A stretch of 64,000 nucleotides of DNA from JACPNO01 sp963825405. GTDB taxonomy: Bacteria; Acidobacteriota; Terriglobia; Bryobacterales; Bryobacteraceae. The stretch lies in NCBI GenBank assembly GCA_963825405.1, contig CAWGTB010000015.1, forward strand, positions 62,001-126,000, written 5' to 3'. The position numbers and the translations under genes are program-made. Shown one piece after another: positions 27,525-36,202 of the stretch (positions are counted from its first letter, which is position 1; each line of letters opens with the position of its first letter). The notes under the pieces were generated by a model. It made no database searches and was not told the DNA's origin. It saw nothing but the letters and a program-made list of their open reading frames with translations.

Positions 27525-28610
27525 CTAAATGTCGATTTCCTGCCACTGCACCACGCGCTTTTCGTAGATCGACTTGCGGCCCAGCATCGCCGTGAGGGTG
27601 GAAATCCGCGCCGACTCGGCGTTATTCAGCGGTGTCTTTCGGCCGCGCGCATTGTCGATGAACGCAGTGAGCGAGAGCAGCCCCGCATCCTGTCCCGCGT
27701 TCGGCACGTCGAGTTTGTTCTCGCCCTTCTTACCGCGTTCGATCACGGTTGCCGTTTGTAAATCGACGGCCGCCTGCGATCCGAATACGCGTTCCTTGAT
27801 GCCGCTGAATCCCGGCGGATCGAAATACATGTGGCTAAACGAAAAGCGCACGTCCTCGGGAAATTCGTAAATCACGCTGTAGTTGTCCATCGTGGTGCGG
27901 CCCGACGGTTCATCTTTGTACAAGTTGATGCCGCCCGAGCCATAAGCGCGCAGCGGATGCGTACCGGCGGCCCACACCATCAGGTCGATGATGTGGCAGG
28001 CCTGTTCCACGATATTGTCGCCTGAGCGCTTCCGATCGAAGTACCACGCAGTTTGACGCGGCAAGTCACCTGTGTGGCGATAGGCCTGCAGGAAAACCAC
28101 CTTGCCGATGCCGCCTTCGTGAATGAATTTCATCGCCGCCACGCGATTGGGCTCGTGGCGCAACTGCAATCCCGCCTGAAAAATGCCTTTGGCGGAAGCA
28201 GCCGCGTTGGTCACCATGCGGCATTCCTCCGGCGTGATGGCCAGCGGCTTCTCGCAGTAAACATGCTTGCCCACTTCGAGCGCCGCCATCGACATCTCTT
28301 TGTGCAGATCGACCGGCGTGGCGATCACCACTGCGTCAATATCTTTGCGGTCGAGGAGTTTGCGGAACTCGGTATAGGCTTCCGGCGAGTGCCCCGCCGC
28401 GCTGGCCGCGTCCATAGCCTTCTTCAGATTTTCAGGATCGATATCGCAAATCGCCACCACCGTGATGCCGGGAACTTTCAGCATCGTGTTGAGCAGATAG
28501 CCGCCGCGATTGCCCACGCCAATGAACGCCACGCGCACGGTGTCATTGGGCGATTGCGCCTGTAGCAGCGCTGCGCTGGCCAGCACGAAGGTGCGCCGGG
28601 AGTGATCCAT
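27525..28610 (-). CDS. Gfo/Idh/MocA-family oxidoreductase (Tat-exported)
   Basis: A 361-residue NAD(P)-dependent oxidoreductase with a short N-terminal signal (MDHSRRTFVLASAALLQAQ). The Rossmann motif is VAFIGVGNRGGYLL, followed by VVIATPVDLHKEMSMAAL and the catalytic EKP motif (VYCEKPLAIT), then GLQLRHEPN and EQACHIIDLM with a conserved His. Such exported members probably use tightly bound cofactor for sugar 3-oxidation or hydrolysis. The ATG is 4 bases from the stop of the FG-GAP gene upstream, so the two are co-transcribed, and DUF1080 downstream fits the same carbohydrate theme. Confidence 0.88.
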   Translation of the reverse strand: MDHSRRTFVLASAALLQAQSPNDTVRVAFIGVGNRGGYLLNTMLKVPGITVVAICDIDPENLKKAMDAASAAGHSPEAYTEFRKLLDRKDIDAVVIATPVDLHKEMSMAALEVGKHVYCEKPLAITPEECRMVTNAAASAKGIFQAGLQLRHEPNRVAAMKFIHEGGIGKVVFLQAYRHTGDLPRQTAWYFDRKRSGDNIVEQACHIIDLMVWAAGTHPLRAYGSGGINLYKDEPSGRTTMDNYSVIYEFPEDVRFSFSHMYFDPPGFSGIKERVFGSQAAVDLQTATVIERGKKGENKLDVPNAGQDAGLLSLTAFIDNARGRKTPLNNAESARISTLTAMLGRKSIYEKRVVQWQEIDI

Positions 28611-28614
28611 TTCG

Positions 28615-29754
28615 TTACCGGTGCTTGGTCAGATTCTCGAACAGGAACAGGCCGCTCTTGCCGGCTACGACGAAATCCAGATCGCCGTCGCCATCCAGAT
28701 CGACCACCGGAATTTGCATGCCGCCGCCGGTGCGCGAGCCGTAGTCGATCACGTGCTTCACCCATTCGATACTCTTGCCGTCGTCGGCTTTCAGGTACTC
28801 GTACCAGTAAATGCCGAGCGGTTCGCGCTCGCCCGGATCGTGGCCGTTGTGCGCCATGTAGCGTTTGCCGGTGATGAAATCTTTCTTGCCGTCGCCGTTG
28901 AGATCGATCATGGTCATGGCGTGCCCTTGCGACCAGCTTTCATCGATGAGGTGCTTGGTCCACTTGCCGCCCTCGCCCTGCTCCATCCAGAAAATGCCGT
29001 AGTTATGGGCCATCGACGTCACCAGATCGTTGCGGCCGTCGCCGTTGACGTCGAGCACATAAATGAAACCGGTGGCGTCTAGATCGAATTCGGGATGCCA
29101 TTTCCAATCGCCGCTGCGCGGGTCAGGCGGCGCTTCGAACCAGCCTTTGGGCGTGATGATGTCGGTGCGCCCATCGCCGTTCACGTCACCGGCGCCGATG
29201 CCGTGACCCCAACTTTGGGGACTGACCACGTGTTTCACGAAGGCGCCGTTCTTCAACTCGTACCAGGCCAGCGGCGCTTCTTTCTGTCCGAATTGCGGCA
29301 GCAGCTCGCGCGCTTTGCCATCGTTATCGATGTCTACAAGGAACGTGAATTCGCCGGACCAGCCGTTCTCGATCGTGTGCTTTTTCCACTCGCCCTTGCC
29401 CTTGCCTGGATTCTCCATCCAATACAGTTCCTTGGTGAAGTAGGAGCAGCTCACGATATCGATATTGCCGTCGCCATTGACATCAATCGGCAGGTCGCTA
29501 AAGTTGTCGATATAGTTATTGCCGAAACTGATGGTGCGAAATTTGTGCTTCACCCACTTGGGCCCCTCGTACCAGTTTTCACCGGAGACGATGTCGGGCT
29601 TGCCATCGCCATTGATGTCGGCGACGGCGGCGCTTTCGTTGGCGCCCAGGTCGAGCGTGTGTTTTTCGAAAAGAATTTCCTCGGTATGCCCGATCGCCCA
29701 AGCCGCGAGCGCCACGCTCAGGCACAGCACAATTGCGATACAATGCCGCGTCAT
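28615..29754 (-). CDS. Secreted FG-GAP/VCBS repeat protein
   Basis: A 379-residue beta-propeller protein from the ATG at 29754 (MTRHCIAIVLCLSVALAAWA is a clear signal peptide). At least six FG-GAP repeats with calcium loops of type D-x-N-G-D-G-x-x-D are visible (ADINGDGKPDIVSG, DVNGDGNIDIV, DVNGDGRTDII, DVNGDGRNDLV, DLNGDGKKDFI, DLDGDGDLDFVV). These bind calcium and act in adhesion or carbohydrate binding. The frame is open 11 codons further, but that would overlap the divergent gene. It heads an operon with the Gfo/Idh/MocA gene. Confidence 0.85.
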   Translation of the reverse strand: MTRHCIAIVLCLSVALAAWAIGHTEEILFEKHTLDLGANESAAVADINGDGKPDIVSGENWYEGPKWVKHKFRTISFGNNYIDNFSDLPIDVNGDGNIDIVSCSYFTKELYWMENPGKGKGEWKKHTIENGWSGEFTFLVDIDNDGKARELLPQFGQKEAPLAWYELKNGAFVKHVVSPQSWGHGIGAGDVNGDGRTDIITPKGWFEAPPDPRSGDWKWHPEFDLDATGFIYVLDVNGDGRNDLVTSMAHNYGIFWMEQGEGGKWTKHLIDESWSQGHAMTMIDLNGDGKKDFITGKRYMAHNGHDPGEREPLGIYWYEYLKADDGKSIEWVKHVIDYGSRTGGGMQIPVVDLDGDGDLDFVVAGKSGLFLFENLTKHR

Positions 29755-29767
29755 GCGGTTGATTGTA
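29739..29767. promoter_or_regulatory. Mirrored -10 elements at overlapping divergent starts
   Basis: The ATG codons of the two FG-GAP genes share the tetramer CATG (29752-29755). On each strand a TACAAT hexamer lies just upstream: 29739-29744 for the right-hand gene (8 bases before its ATG) and 29767-29762 for the left-hand one (7 bases before). The spacing fits -10 boxes of leaderless mRNAs. No good -35 is visible on either side. Confidence 0.45.
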
Positions 29768-30880
29768 CCTCTTTTGTTTGCGGCCACAGCCTGCGTTGGC
29801 GAAGTGCACTTTCGCGCGCAGGAGATCCAGCGCGATTTTGGGATCGGCTATGCCGTTGTGATTGCCGACGTGAATGGCGATCACAAGCCGGATATCGTGG
29901 CCATCAATCCGACGCAGGTGGTCTGGTTCGAGAATCCGACCTGGGAAAAACACGTGATTCTCGACGGCGGCACCAAGCACGACAACGTCACGATAGCGGC
30001 CGAAGACATTGATGGCGATGGCAAAGTCGATTTTGCTATCGGCGCGGATTGGCAGTCTATGAACACGCTCGGCGGCGGATCACTGCAATGGATCGGCAGC
30101 AAAACCGGGCCGTGGAAAGTGATTCCGCTGCATGACGAGCCGACGCTACATCGCATCAAATGGGGCGATGTGGATGGCGATGGGCACCCGGAACTGATCG
30201 TGGCGCCGCTCCATGGCCGCGGTACGAAAGCCCCGAAGTGGGAAGACGGCCAGGGCTCGCGCATTCTGGTATTTCACATTCCGAAAGATCCCGTGCATGA
30301 GCCGTGGCCCATGGAAATTGCCGACGATTCGCTGCACATTGTGCACAACGTTCTCGTGACCCATTTCGACGACGGCGAGGAGCAGCAAATTCTCACCGCC
30401 AGCACGGAAGGCATCCACGTTCTGCATCGCGAAGGGGACGGCACGTGGCAAAAGCGGCGTATCGGCGAAGGCTCACCGGGCGAAATCAGGCTGGGGCACG
30501 TGGGCGGCAAACGCATGCTGGCAACGGTGACGCCGTGGCACGGAAACTCGATCGTGCTGTATGAAGAAAGCCCGGGGCTATGGCCGCGTAAAGTGATCGA
30601 AGAATCGCTCACCGGCGGCCACGCGCTCGGCTGGGGCGATTTCGATGGCGATGGCGACGATGAACTCGCGGTGGGCTGGCGCGAGAAGAAGGGCGGCGTC
30701 GCCCTCTACAAACGCATGGCCGACGGCACCTGGAAAAAGGAGATGGTGGACGATGGCGGCATGGCCACCGAAGACTTGGCGGTGGCGGATTTGGATGGCG
30801 ACGGGCGTCCCGAGATCATCGCCGTGGGCCGGGCCACCGGCAATATCAAAATTTATTGGAACGAGTCAGCGCGGCGTTGA
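29753..30880 (+). CDS. Secreted FG-GAP/VCBS repeat protein (divergent paralogue)
   Basis: A 375-residue propeller protein with signal MRLIVPLLFAATACVGEVHF and repeated calcium loops (ADVNGDHKPDIVAI, EDIDGDGKVDFAIG, GDVDGDGHPELIV, GDFDGDGDDELAVGW, ADLDGDGRPEIIAVG). Overall layout resembles the divergent neighbour, so they may be an old duplicate pair. No ribosome-binding site precedes the ATG at 29753; a TACAAT 8 bases upstream suggests a leaderless transcript. The stop lies in a hairpin shared with the convergent transglutaminase gene. Confidence 0.83.
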   Translation: MRLIVPLLFAATACVGEVHFRAQEIQRDFGIGYAVVIADVNGDHKPDIVAINPTQVVWFENPTWEKHVILDGGTKHDNVTIAAEDIDGDGKVDFAIGADWQSMNTLGGGSLQWIGSKTGPWKVIPLHDEPTLHRIKWGDVDGDGHPELIVAPLHGRGTKAPKWEDGQGSRILVFHIPKDPVHEPWPMEIADDSLHIVHNVLVTHFDDGEEQQILTASTEGIHVLHREGDGTWQKRRIGEGSPGEIRLGHVGGKRMLATVTPWHGNSIVLYEESPGLWPRKVIEESLTGGHALGWGDFDGDGDDELAVGWREKKGGVALYKRMADGTWKKEMVDDGGMATEDLAVADLDGDGRPEIIAVGRATGNIKIYWNESARR

Positions 30881-32986
30881 AACGCCGTTTTCCAAATCTT
30901 CCAGCAGCATTCCCATGATCGGCGCGGCGTCGAGTTTTCCGCCGAAACGCAGCGCGTTATATGCGGCAGTAAATTCGCAGACCAGCGTTCCGGGCTCGCG
31001 CGGAAGCGTAGCTGCGAACTCGCCCGGCGTGAACCAGGCGGGCTTCTCATAGCCACGGCGATGCAGCACTTCGAGCATGCGCTGATAGAGCAGAGTGGCG
31101 TCATCCACGCTGGCCTGGCCCAGCCGCGCGCGCCGGATGCGATGCAGGAAGTGGAGAGCGCGCCAACCTTTAGGTCCCAGCCAAACGGCCGCGAGCGTCA
31201 GGGCAACCAGCGCCGCCAACACGACGCCATAGTGCTTCAACCAATCCGTAGCGCGCGTCTTCGCAAGCAGCGCGGCATCGCTCCAGCCGTCCATCCAGCG
31301 GATGCGGAAATGCCGGCTGGAATTTTGCATTCGGTCGGCGAGATACAACTGGCGGCCCAGGTCATAGCTCAGCACCCAATCCTGCCACAGCGTCTCTGCG
31401 GCATCGAAGTAGAAGCCGAGCATGGCAGCGGCGGAGGCCTGGCGGGGACGCAGGTCGGGCGGCGTGGGATCGAACGTGGTCCAGCCGCGCCCAGGCAGAT
31501 AAGCTTCCACCCAGCTATGCGCATCCGAAGCGCGCACCACGTACGCCTCCGAAACCGGATTCAGCGTGCCGCTCTGAAATCCGTTCACCATGCGGGCCGC
31601 AATGCCTTGCGTGCGAAGCATCACTGCCAGCGCCGACGCAAAATATTCGCAGTGGCCCTTCTTGCGCTCGAACAGAAAATTCGCCAGTGGATCGGCCGTT
31701 TCGCTCGCGGGCAATTCCAGCGTGTAGCCATATTGCGTGTGCAGGTATTGTTCAAGAGCATAGGTCCGGTCGTACGGCGACAGAAGCGTTCCCGTGATTT
31801 GGCGCGCGAGATCCGGGATGCGCGGGTCAATCGGCGGCAAACGAAGATAGGGCGCGCTCTGCGCGGGCAGCAACTCCACCGCGTTGGGATCGAGCGGCCC
31901 TTCGACGAACGCCGAAACGCTGTAGCGGAACGTTTCGAACGGGATCATGTCCAGGCGAAAGCTCTCATGAGGCGCGCGCAGCAATTTGCGGCCACCCAGG
32001 TAGATCGCCTCCGGCCAGCCGGCGATGAATAGCGCGTCCGAATCGACCGCATTCAGATCCACCCGATACGAAATGTGTCGCCCGTCACGGCGCAGGCGCT
32101 GACCATTGCCCACCAGGAAAATCCACTCCCGTTCGACGGCGGCATCCGGACGCGCGCCGGGCGGATTGAACCAGCGCTTGCCGTCGAATTCGCTAAGTGC
32201 AATGCCACGCCACTTAAGATTAGGCGGAAAATCCTTGCTATCCGGCCGCACGTGCATGATGGCGCTGGAATCTCCCTTCACCAGCCCGATCTGGCCGAGA
32301 TTCACTTCGTTTGAAAATCCCGGGAGATGGTAGCGATGAGAGACCAGGCCCGAAAGCGCGGCGTTGGCGGTGCGCGGCAGCAGGAAGAATAGTCCCGCCG
32401 TCAGAACCAGAATGCCGGCGGTGACGCACACCGAGAGCGCAGCCAGACGGCCATGGAAGCGCCGCTGTCCACCGCGAGCGATGCGATGCGGCTTCTGCAT
32501 GGCACGCCGGATTTCCGCACTGGTGAACGCGGCGATGGCGGAAAGCAGATAGAACGCGAGGAAAAGCAGAAAATTCAAATTCGCCGAAAGAATCGCGGCG
32601 GCCAGGATTTCCAGCAGCGCGATCGAGGCCGTGTACAGATAATCGCGATTGGTGCGGGCCGTCAGAATTTTCATGACGGCGAGAAAGAAGACCAGGTGCA
32701 CGGTGGCGTTCAGAAATCCGCCAGCCAGAAAGAAATAATCAACCGGATAAAAAGCGATGTACGCCAGCGTGAGGATGGTCACCCAGCGGTCGGGAATCTC
32801 GAAACGCAAAACGCCGGTAACCAGCAGCGCGCGCAGCAGCAGGCCGCACGCGGTCAGTATGACTGTCGGTTTATCGAGATAGCCGGAGCCGGCGACAGCG
32901 AGATAACCGCAAGTTACCAGGCTGAGAAGCGCAAGCTGGAAAAAGCGCTCGACCCACAAGAGCGGGTTGGCGCCGGGGCGCGGCAT
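30866..32986 (-). CDS. TgpA-type transglutaminase (DUF3488 + transglutaminase core + DUF4129)
   Basis: A 706-residue inner-membrane protein. Six or so helices fill the first 210 residues (DUF3488). A periplasmic transglutaminase-like core follows with the triad Cys in RKKGHCEYFASA, His in SDAHSWVEAY and Asp in WTTFDPTPPD. A further helix (VVLAALVALTLAAVWLGP) anchors a cytoplasmic DUF4129 tail with YQRMLEVLHRRGYEKP and TPGEFAATL. The homologue TgpA in Pseudomonas is needed for growth, but its substrate is not settled. Here there is no adjoining DUF58 or MoxR ATPase gene, which usually accompany it. Confidence 0.87.
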   Translation of the reverse strand: MPRPGANPLLWVERFFQLALLSLVTCGYLAVAGSGYLDKPTVILTACGLLLRALLVTGVLRFEIPDRWVTILTLAYIAFYPVDYFFLAGGFLNATVHLVFFLAVMKILTARTNRDYLYTASIALLEILAAAILSANLNFLLFLAFYLLSAIAAFTSAEIRRAMQKPHRIARGGQRRFHGRLAALSVCVTAGILVLTAGLFFLLPRTANAALSGLVSHRYHLPGFSNEVNLGQIGLVKGDSSAIMHVRPDSKDFPPNLKWRGIALSEFDGKRWFNPPGARPDAAVEREWIFLVGNGQRLRRDGRHISYRVDLNAVDSDALFIAGWPEAIYLGGRKLLRAPHESFRLDMIPFETFRYSVSAFVEGPLDPNAVELLPAQSAPYLRLPPIDPRIPDLARQITGTLLSPYDRTYALEQYLHTQYGYTLELPASETADPLANFLFERKKGHCEYFASALAVMLRTQGIAARMVNGFQSGTLNPVSEAYVVRASDAHSWVEAYLPGRGWTTFDPTPPDLRPRQASAAAMLGFYFDAAETLWQDWVLSYDLGRQLYLADRMQNSSRHFRIRWMDGWSDAALLAKTRATDWLKHYGVVLAALVALTLAAVWLGPKGWRALHFLHRIRRARLGQASVDDATLLYQRMLEVLHRRGYEKPAWFTPGEFAATLPREPGTLVCEFTAAYNALRFGGKLDAAPIMGMLLEDLENGVSTPR
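30872..30891. terminator. Hairpin with T-run at convergent stops
   Basis: CGGCGTT, two bases, AACGCCG, then TTTT: a GC-rich stem followed by a T-tract on the plus strand. It lies over the stop codons of the FG-GAP gene (stop ends 30880) and the transglutaminase gene (stop begins 30866), which overlap tail to tail by 15 bases. Confidence 0.6.
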
Positions 32987-32995
32987 GATTCCATT

Positions 32996-34414
32996 TTAAG
33001 CTGCCGGCGGGCGCTTGCGATGCCAGTCGGTACGGCTCTGAAATTCTTTGCCCACAACGATGAGCTTGTTCTCGGAAAAAGGCAGCCCCACTAATTGCAG
33101 CGCCACCGGCATCTGCTCGGCAAAGCCGCAGGGCAGCGAGAGCGCGGGCAATCCAGCTAAATTGCCGGCCGAGGTCAGGTTGTTCAGCCCTTGCACCTTG
33201 GGCGGCGGGAAGCGATCGAGCGCTTCGTCCAGCGGGGTTGCAGGGCCCGGGCGGCTGGGCGCAAGAAGCACATCCACATCCACAAATAATTTCCGGATGG
33301 CGTGCTGCACCAGCGTGCGCAGGCGCATGGCTTTCAAATAATCTTTGGCGGGGATTTCCAGCGCCGCTTTGAGCCCTGCGATCTGCTTCTTGTCGGCCAG
33401 CTCGTCTATTTTGCCGCTGGCGATGAGGGGCTCGAAAATGGAAGCCGCCTCGCAGTTGATGATCGTCGCGGTAAGCGTGGAATAGGGGAAATCAGGCAGC
33501 TGGGTTTCGACCAGCTTCGCGCCCGTTTCGCGAATCACCGCCAGCGCCTTTTCGAACGCGGACCGCGCCGAGGGCAGCGCCCAGTCTGTGAAATCCGATG
33601 GCGCGTAGCCGATGCGAAGCTCTTTCACGGACTTGTAGAATTGCGGCGTGTAGTAGAAACTCTTTCCCGCCGATGCCGGATCCTTGCTGTCGCCGCCGGA
33701 AATCGCTTGCAGCACCAACGCACAATCTTCGGCGGATCGGCAGAGCGGCCCGATTTTGTCCAGCGTCCAGGCCAGGGCCATCGCGCCGTGCCGGCTCACC
33801 AGTCCATAAGTGGGGCGCAGGCCGGTGACTCCGCAATACGCGGACGGCGAAAGGATGGACCCGTTGGTTTCCGAACCGAGCGCGAACGGTACCAGGCCCG
33901 CCGCCACCGCGCTTCCCGAGCCGCTCGACGATCCGCCCGACCAGCGCTTGAGGTCCCAAGGATTCAAGCCCGGACCGAACAGCGACGCGGCCGGAAAGCG
34001 GTATCCGCCTCCGCCGGCCAACTCCACCATCGCAAGTTTGCCGATCAACAACGCGCCGGCTTTTTCGAGTTTGACCAGCGCCGTGGCATCGTAATCCAAC
34101 ACTTGTTCGGCATACGGCTTCGCGCCCCAAGTCGTGGGATGGCCGGCAAGCGCCAGTAGATCTTTGGCGCCGAAGGGAATGCCTTGCAGCGATCCGCGAA
34201 AGCGCTCGCGTTTGAATTCCTTGTCCACCAGCTGCGCCTGGCGAACGGCCCGCTGGGTGAGCGGCAAAGCCAGCGCGTTGTAACGCGGCCCCAGCGATTC
34301 CAGACGCGCGCCAAAAGCCTTGGTGAGCTCGACGGCGGAAATTTCCCGCGACCGCAGCTTGGCGTTCAGCTCGGTGAGGGTGGCGAAGAAGATGTCGTCG
34401 CTGATTGGCGCCAT
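32996..34414 (-). CDS. Amidase (amidase signature family)
   Basis: A 472-residue amidase-signature enzyme with the Ser-Ser-Lys triad: Lys84 in IPFGAKDLLALAG, and the Gly/Ser-rich signature GGSSSGSGSAVAAGLVPFALG at 160-180 that carries both serines. GSETNGSILSPSAYCGVTGLRPTYG follows as in the family. No signal peptide is present, but a tiny Tat-signal gene lies 6 bases upstream. It is not accompanied by gatB or gatC, so an amide- or urea-compound hydrolase is more likely than GatA. The frame is intact. Confidence 0.87.
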   Translation of the reverse strand: MAPISDDIFFATLTELNAKLRSREISAVELTKAFGARLESLGPRYNALALPLTQRAVRQAQLVDKEFKRERFRGSLQGIPFGAKDLLALAGHPTTWGAKPYAEQVLDYDATALVKLEKAGALLIGKLAMVELAGGGGYRFPAASLFGPGLNPWDLKRWSGGSSSGSGSAVAAGLVPFALGSETNGSILSPSAYCGVTGLRPTYGLVSRHGAMALAWTLDKIGPLCRSAEDCALVLQAISGGDSKDPASAGKSFYYTPQFYKSVKELRIGYAPSDFTDWALPSARSAFEKALAVIRETGAKLVETQLPDFPYSTLTATIINCEAASIFEPLIASGKIDELADKKQIAGLKAALEIPAKDYLKAMRLRTLVQHAIRKLFVDVDVLLAPSRPGPATPLDEALDRFPPPKVQGLNNLTSAGNLAGLPALSLPCGFAEQMPVALQLVGLPFSENKLIVVGKEFQSRTDWHRKRPPAA

Positions 34415-34420
34415 GAGCCC

Positions 34421-34628
34421 TCAGGCTTTGAACACGAATGCCGGCTCGGTCGAAATGGGTATCGCCGCTTTGGTCAGAATCTCGGAATTCGCGCGCATCA
34501 AGGATTGCGCCAGAGCATTCACATCTTCTCCCGCAGCCGGCGCTTGGCCGGCTGACTGTGGCTTGCGATAGCGCAACGGCGGCGGGCGCGAACGCCGCCA
34601 GCGCCAGGTTTCTCCGCGTGATTTTCAT
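34421..34628 (-). CDS. Small Tat-signal protein preceding the amidase (one frameshift)
   Basis: The gene is too short for most gene callers. From ATG 34628 it reads MKITRRNLALAAFAPAAVAL, a twin-arginine-type signal. One extra base near 34565 shifts the frame; removing it gives a 68-residue product continuing ALAQSLMRANSEILTKAAIP and ending EPAFVFKA before TGA at 34423-34421. The stop is 6 bases before the amidase ATG. The mature part would be only about 45 residues, acidic and helical. The same pattern, a Tat peptide followed by a cytosolic-looking amidase, suggests that the two products work together. No family is recognised. Confidence 0.6.
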
Positions 34629-34644
34629 TCTCAACATTATAGGC

Positions 34645-36174
34645 TCATGGCTTGCCGGCTAACGGTTTATGTTCCAGCGCTTCCAGGGCGGCCTTTTCCA
34701 TCACCTGCCGCGGGGCGTTCTCATCGGTCCAAATCTCAAATTGCCGGACGGCCTGCTCGATGAACATTTCCAGACCCGGCACGGCCTTCTTGCCTTGTTC
34801 GCGCGCGCGCCGGATCAGCATGGTCTCGAGCGGATTGTAGACCATATCGAAGACAATGTCCGCCGGTACCGCGCCCGGAAAGAAGCATTCATCGACGTGT
34901 GGAAACATGCCGAGCGGCGTCGCGTGAACCATGGCGTCGAAATAGCGCGCAGCGGCGTCGTCGCGTCCCACCGGCTCCGCGCCGCAAACTCGCGCCAGCG
35001 CGCGCACGCGATCCGGATTGCGCCCGGTGAGGGAAACTTTCGCCCCGGCATCCAGCAATGCGCAGGCCGCGCCCCGGGCCGCGCCGCCGTTGCCGATAAT
35101 CAACACTGAAGAGCGCGAAGGCCGTAGCAGGCGCGATAGCGGAACCAGCACCCCGGCCGCGTCAGTATTGGCTCCGCGCCACTTGCCCGCCTTGCGCCAT
35201 ACCGTGTTCACGGCGCCGATACGCCGCGCCAGCGGGTCGACGGTATCCAGATACCGCATCACTTTTTGCTTATGCGGAATGGTCACACTAAAGCCGGCGA
35301 TGGGTACCTCGTTTGCGAGCGAGAAAAAATCGCGCAGGTGCAAAGGTGAAACCAAAAACGGAAGATAGACTGCGTCCAGACGCCGCGCCTGAAATCCACG
35401 GTTGTGGACGGCCGGTGAGATCGAATGGCGCACGGGATCGCCAATCACCCCGTAAATTTTGGTGGAGCGGGAAAGCCGGTCGACGTGATACAGGTGGCGG
35501 AGCTGCTTGGCGCTCACCTGCCCGGCCGCTGTACCTTGAAACGCAATAGGCGCTGCATAGGTGAACAAGCCGCCGGACGCCGGTGACAACACGCGCGTGG
35601 GAAACCCGGCTTCTCCCATGGCCAAAACTACCATCGGCGTGCGCGGGTTCGCCCGGGCCAGGTCCAGCACGCGCGCGTTGTCCGACGGCTTGCGCGCCGT
35701 GCTGACGATTTTGTACGCGTCCGCCGAAATCCGCGCCATGCGGCGCAGCACTGGATCCAGCTGCGGCGTGCTCTGATAATTGTGGTACGAAATGACGATC
35801 TGCGCGCGCCCGCGCACCGCGCTTAGTTTTTCCCCAGCAACTTCCGCGCTTTCAATTTCAATGTCGATTGCCTTGGCTCCGGCCTGGATAGCGCGATGCA
35901 GGATCGCCAACTGCTCGTCCACGCTGCCGTTGAACTTGCCGTGGTTCTGATGGCGGCGGCAGGTGGCCAGCAGGATGCAGTCGGGAAATTCCTTGAGGAA
36001 GTCCCGAATGACGGCGACACCCAGCTCGGGGCGCTCCAGATGATCCAGGCGGAACTCGAGAAAAGTCTCGCCGTTTTCCGCTTCCCGCCGGGCATGTTCC
36101 ATCAGCCTGGCCGGGTCGGGCAGGCCGAGAGCAACGCAGGTGCGTGGGAATGGCCTCTTCTGCGCGGGCGGCAT
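34645..36174 (-). CDS. aroDE: Bifunctional 3-dehydroquinate dehydratase / shikimate dehydrogenase
   Basis: A 509-residue fusion for two successive shikimate-pathway steps. The N-terminal type I dehydroquinase has FRLDHLE, the general acid/base His131 in VISYHNYQS, and the Schiff-base Lys155 in DAYKIVSTA. The C-terminal shikimate dehydrogenase has GDPVRHSISPAVHN near 245-259, catalytic Lys302 in VTIPHKQKV, NTDAAG, and the nucleotide motif IIGNGGAARGAA. Such AroD-AroE fusions are known from plants, Planctomycetes and Acidobacteria. The next gene in the same direction upstream is deoC, 28 bases away. Confidence 0.92.
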   Translation of the reverse strand: MPPAQKRPFPRTCVALGLPDPARLMEHARREAENGETFLEFRLDHLERPELGVAVIRDFLKEFPDCILLATCRRHQNHGKFNGSVDEQLAILHRAIQAGAKAIDIEIESAEVAGEKLSAVRGRAQIVISYHNYQSTPQLDPVLRRMARISADAYKIVSTARKPSDNARVLDLARANPRTPMVVLAMGEAGFPTRVLSPASGGLFTYAAPIAFQGTAAGQVSAKQLRHLYHVDRLSRSTKIYGVIGDPVRHSISPAVHNRGFQARRLDAVYLPFLVSPLHLRDFFSLANEVPIAGFSVTIPHKQKVMRYLDTVDPLARRIGAVNTVWRKAGKWRGANTDAAGVLVPLSRLLRPSRSSVLIIGNGGAARGAACALLDAGAKVSLTGRNPDRVRALARVCGAEPVGRDDAAARYFDAMVHATPLGMFPHVDECFFPGAVPADIVFDMVYNPLETMLIRRAREQGKKAVPGLEMFIEQAVRQFEIWTDENAPRQVMEKAALEALEHKPLAGKP

Positions 36175-36202
36175 AACGAGGACTCAGAATATCACGGGGG
36201 AG

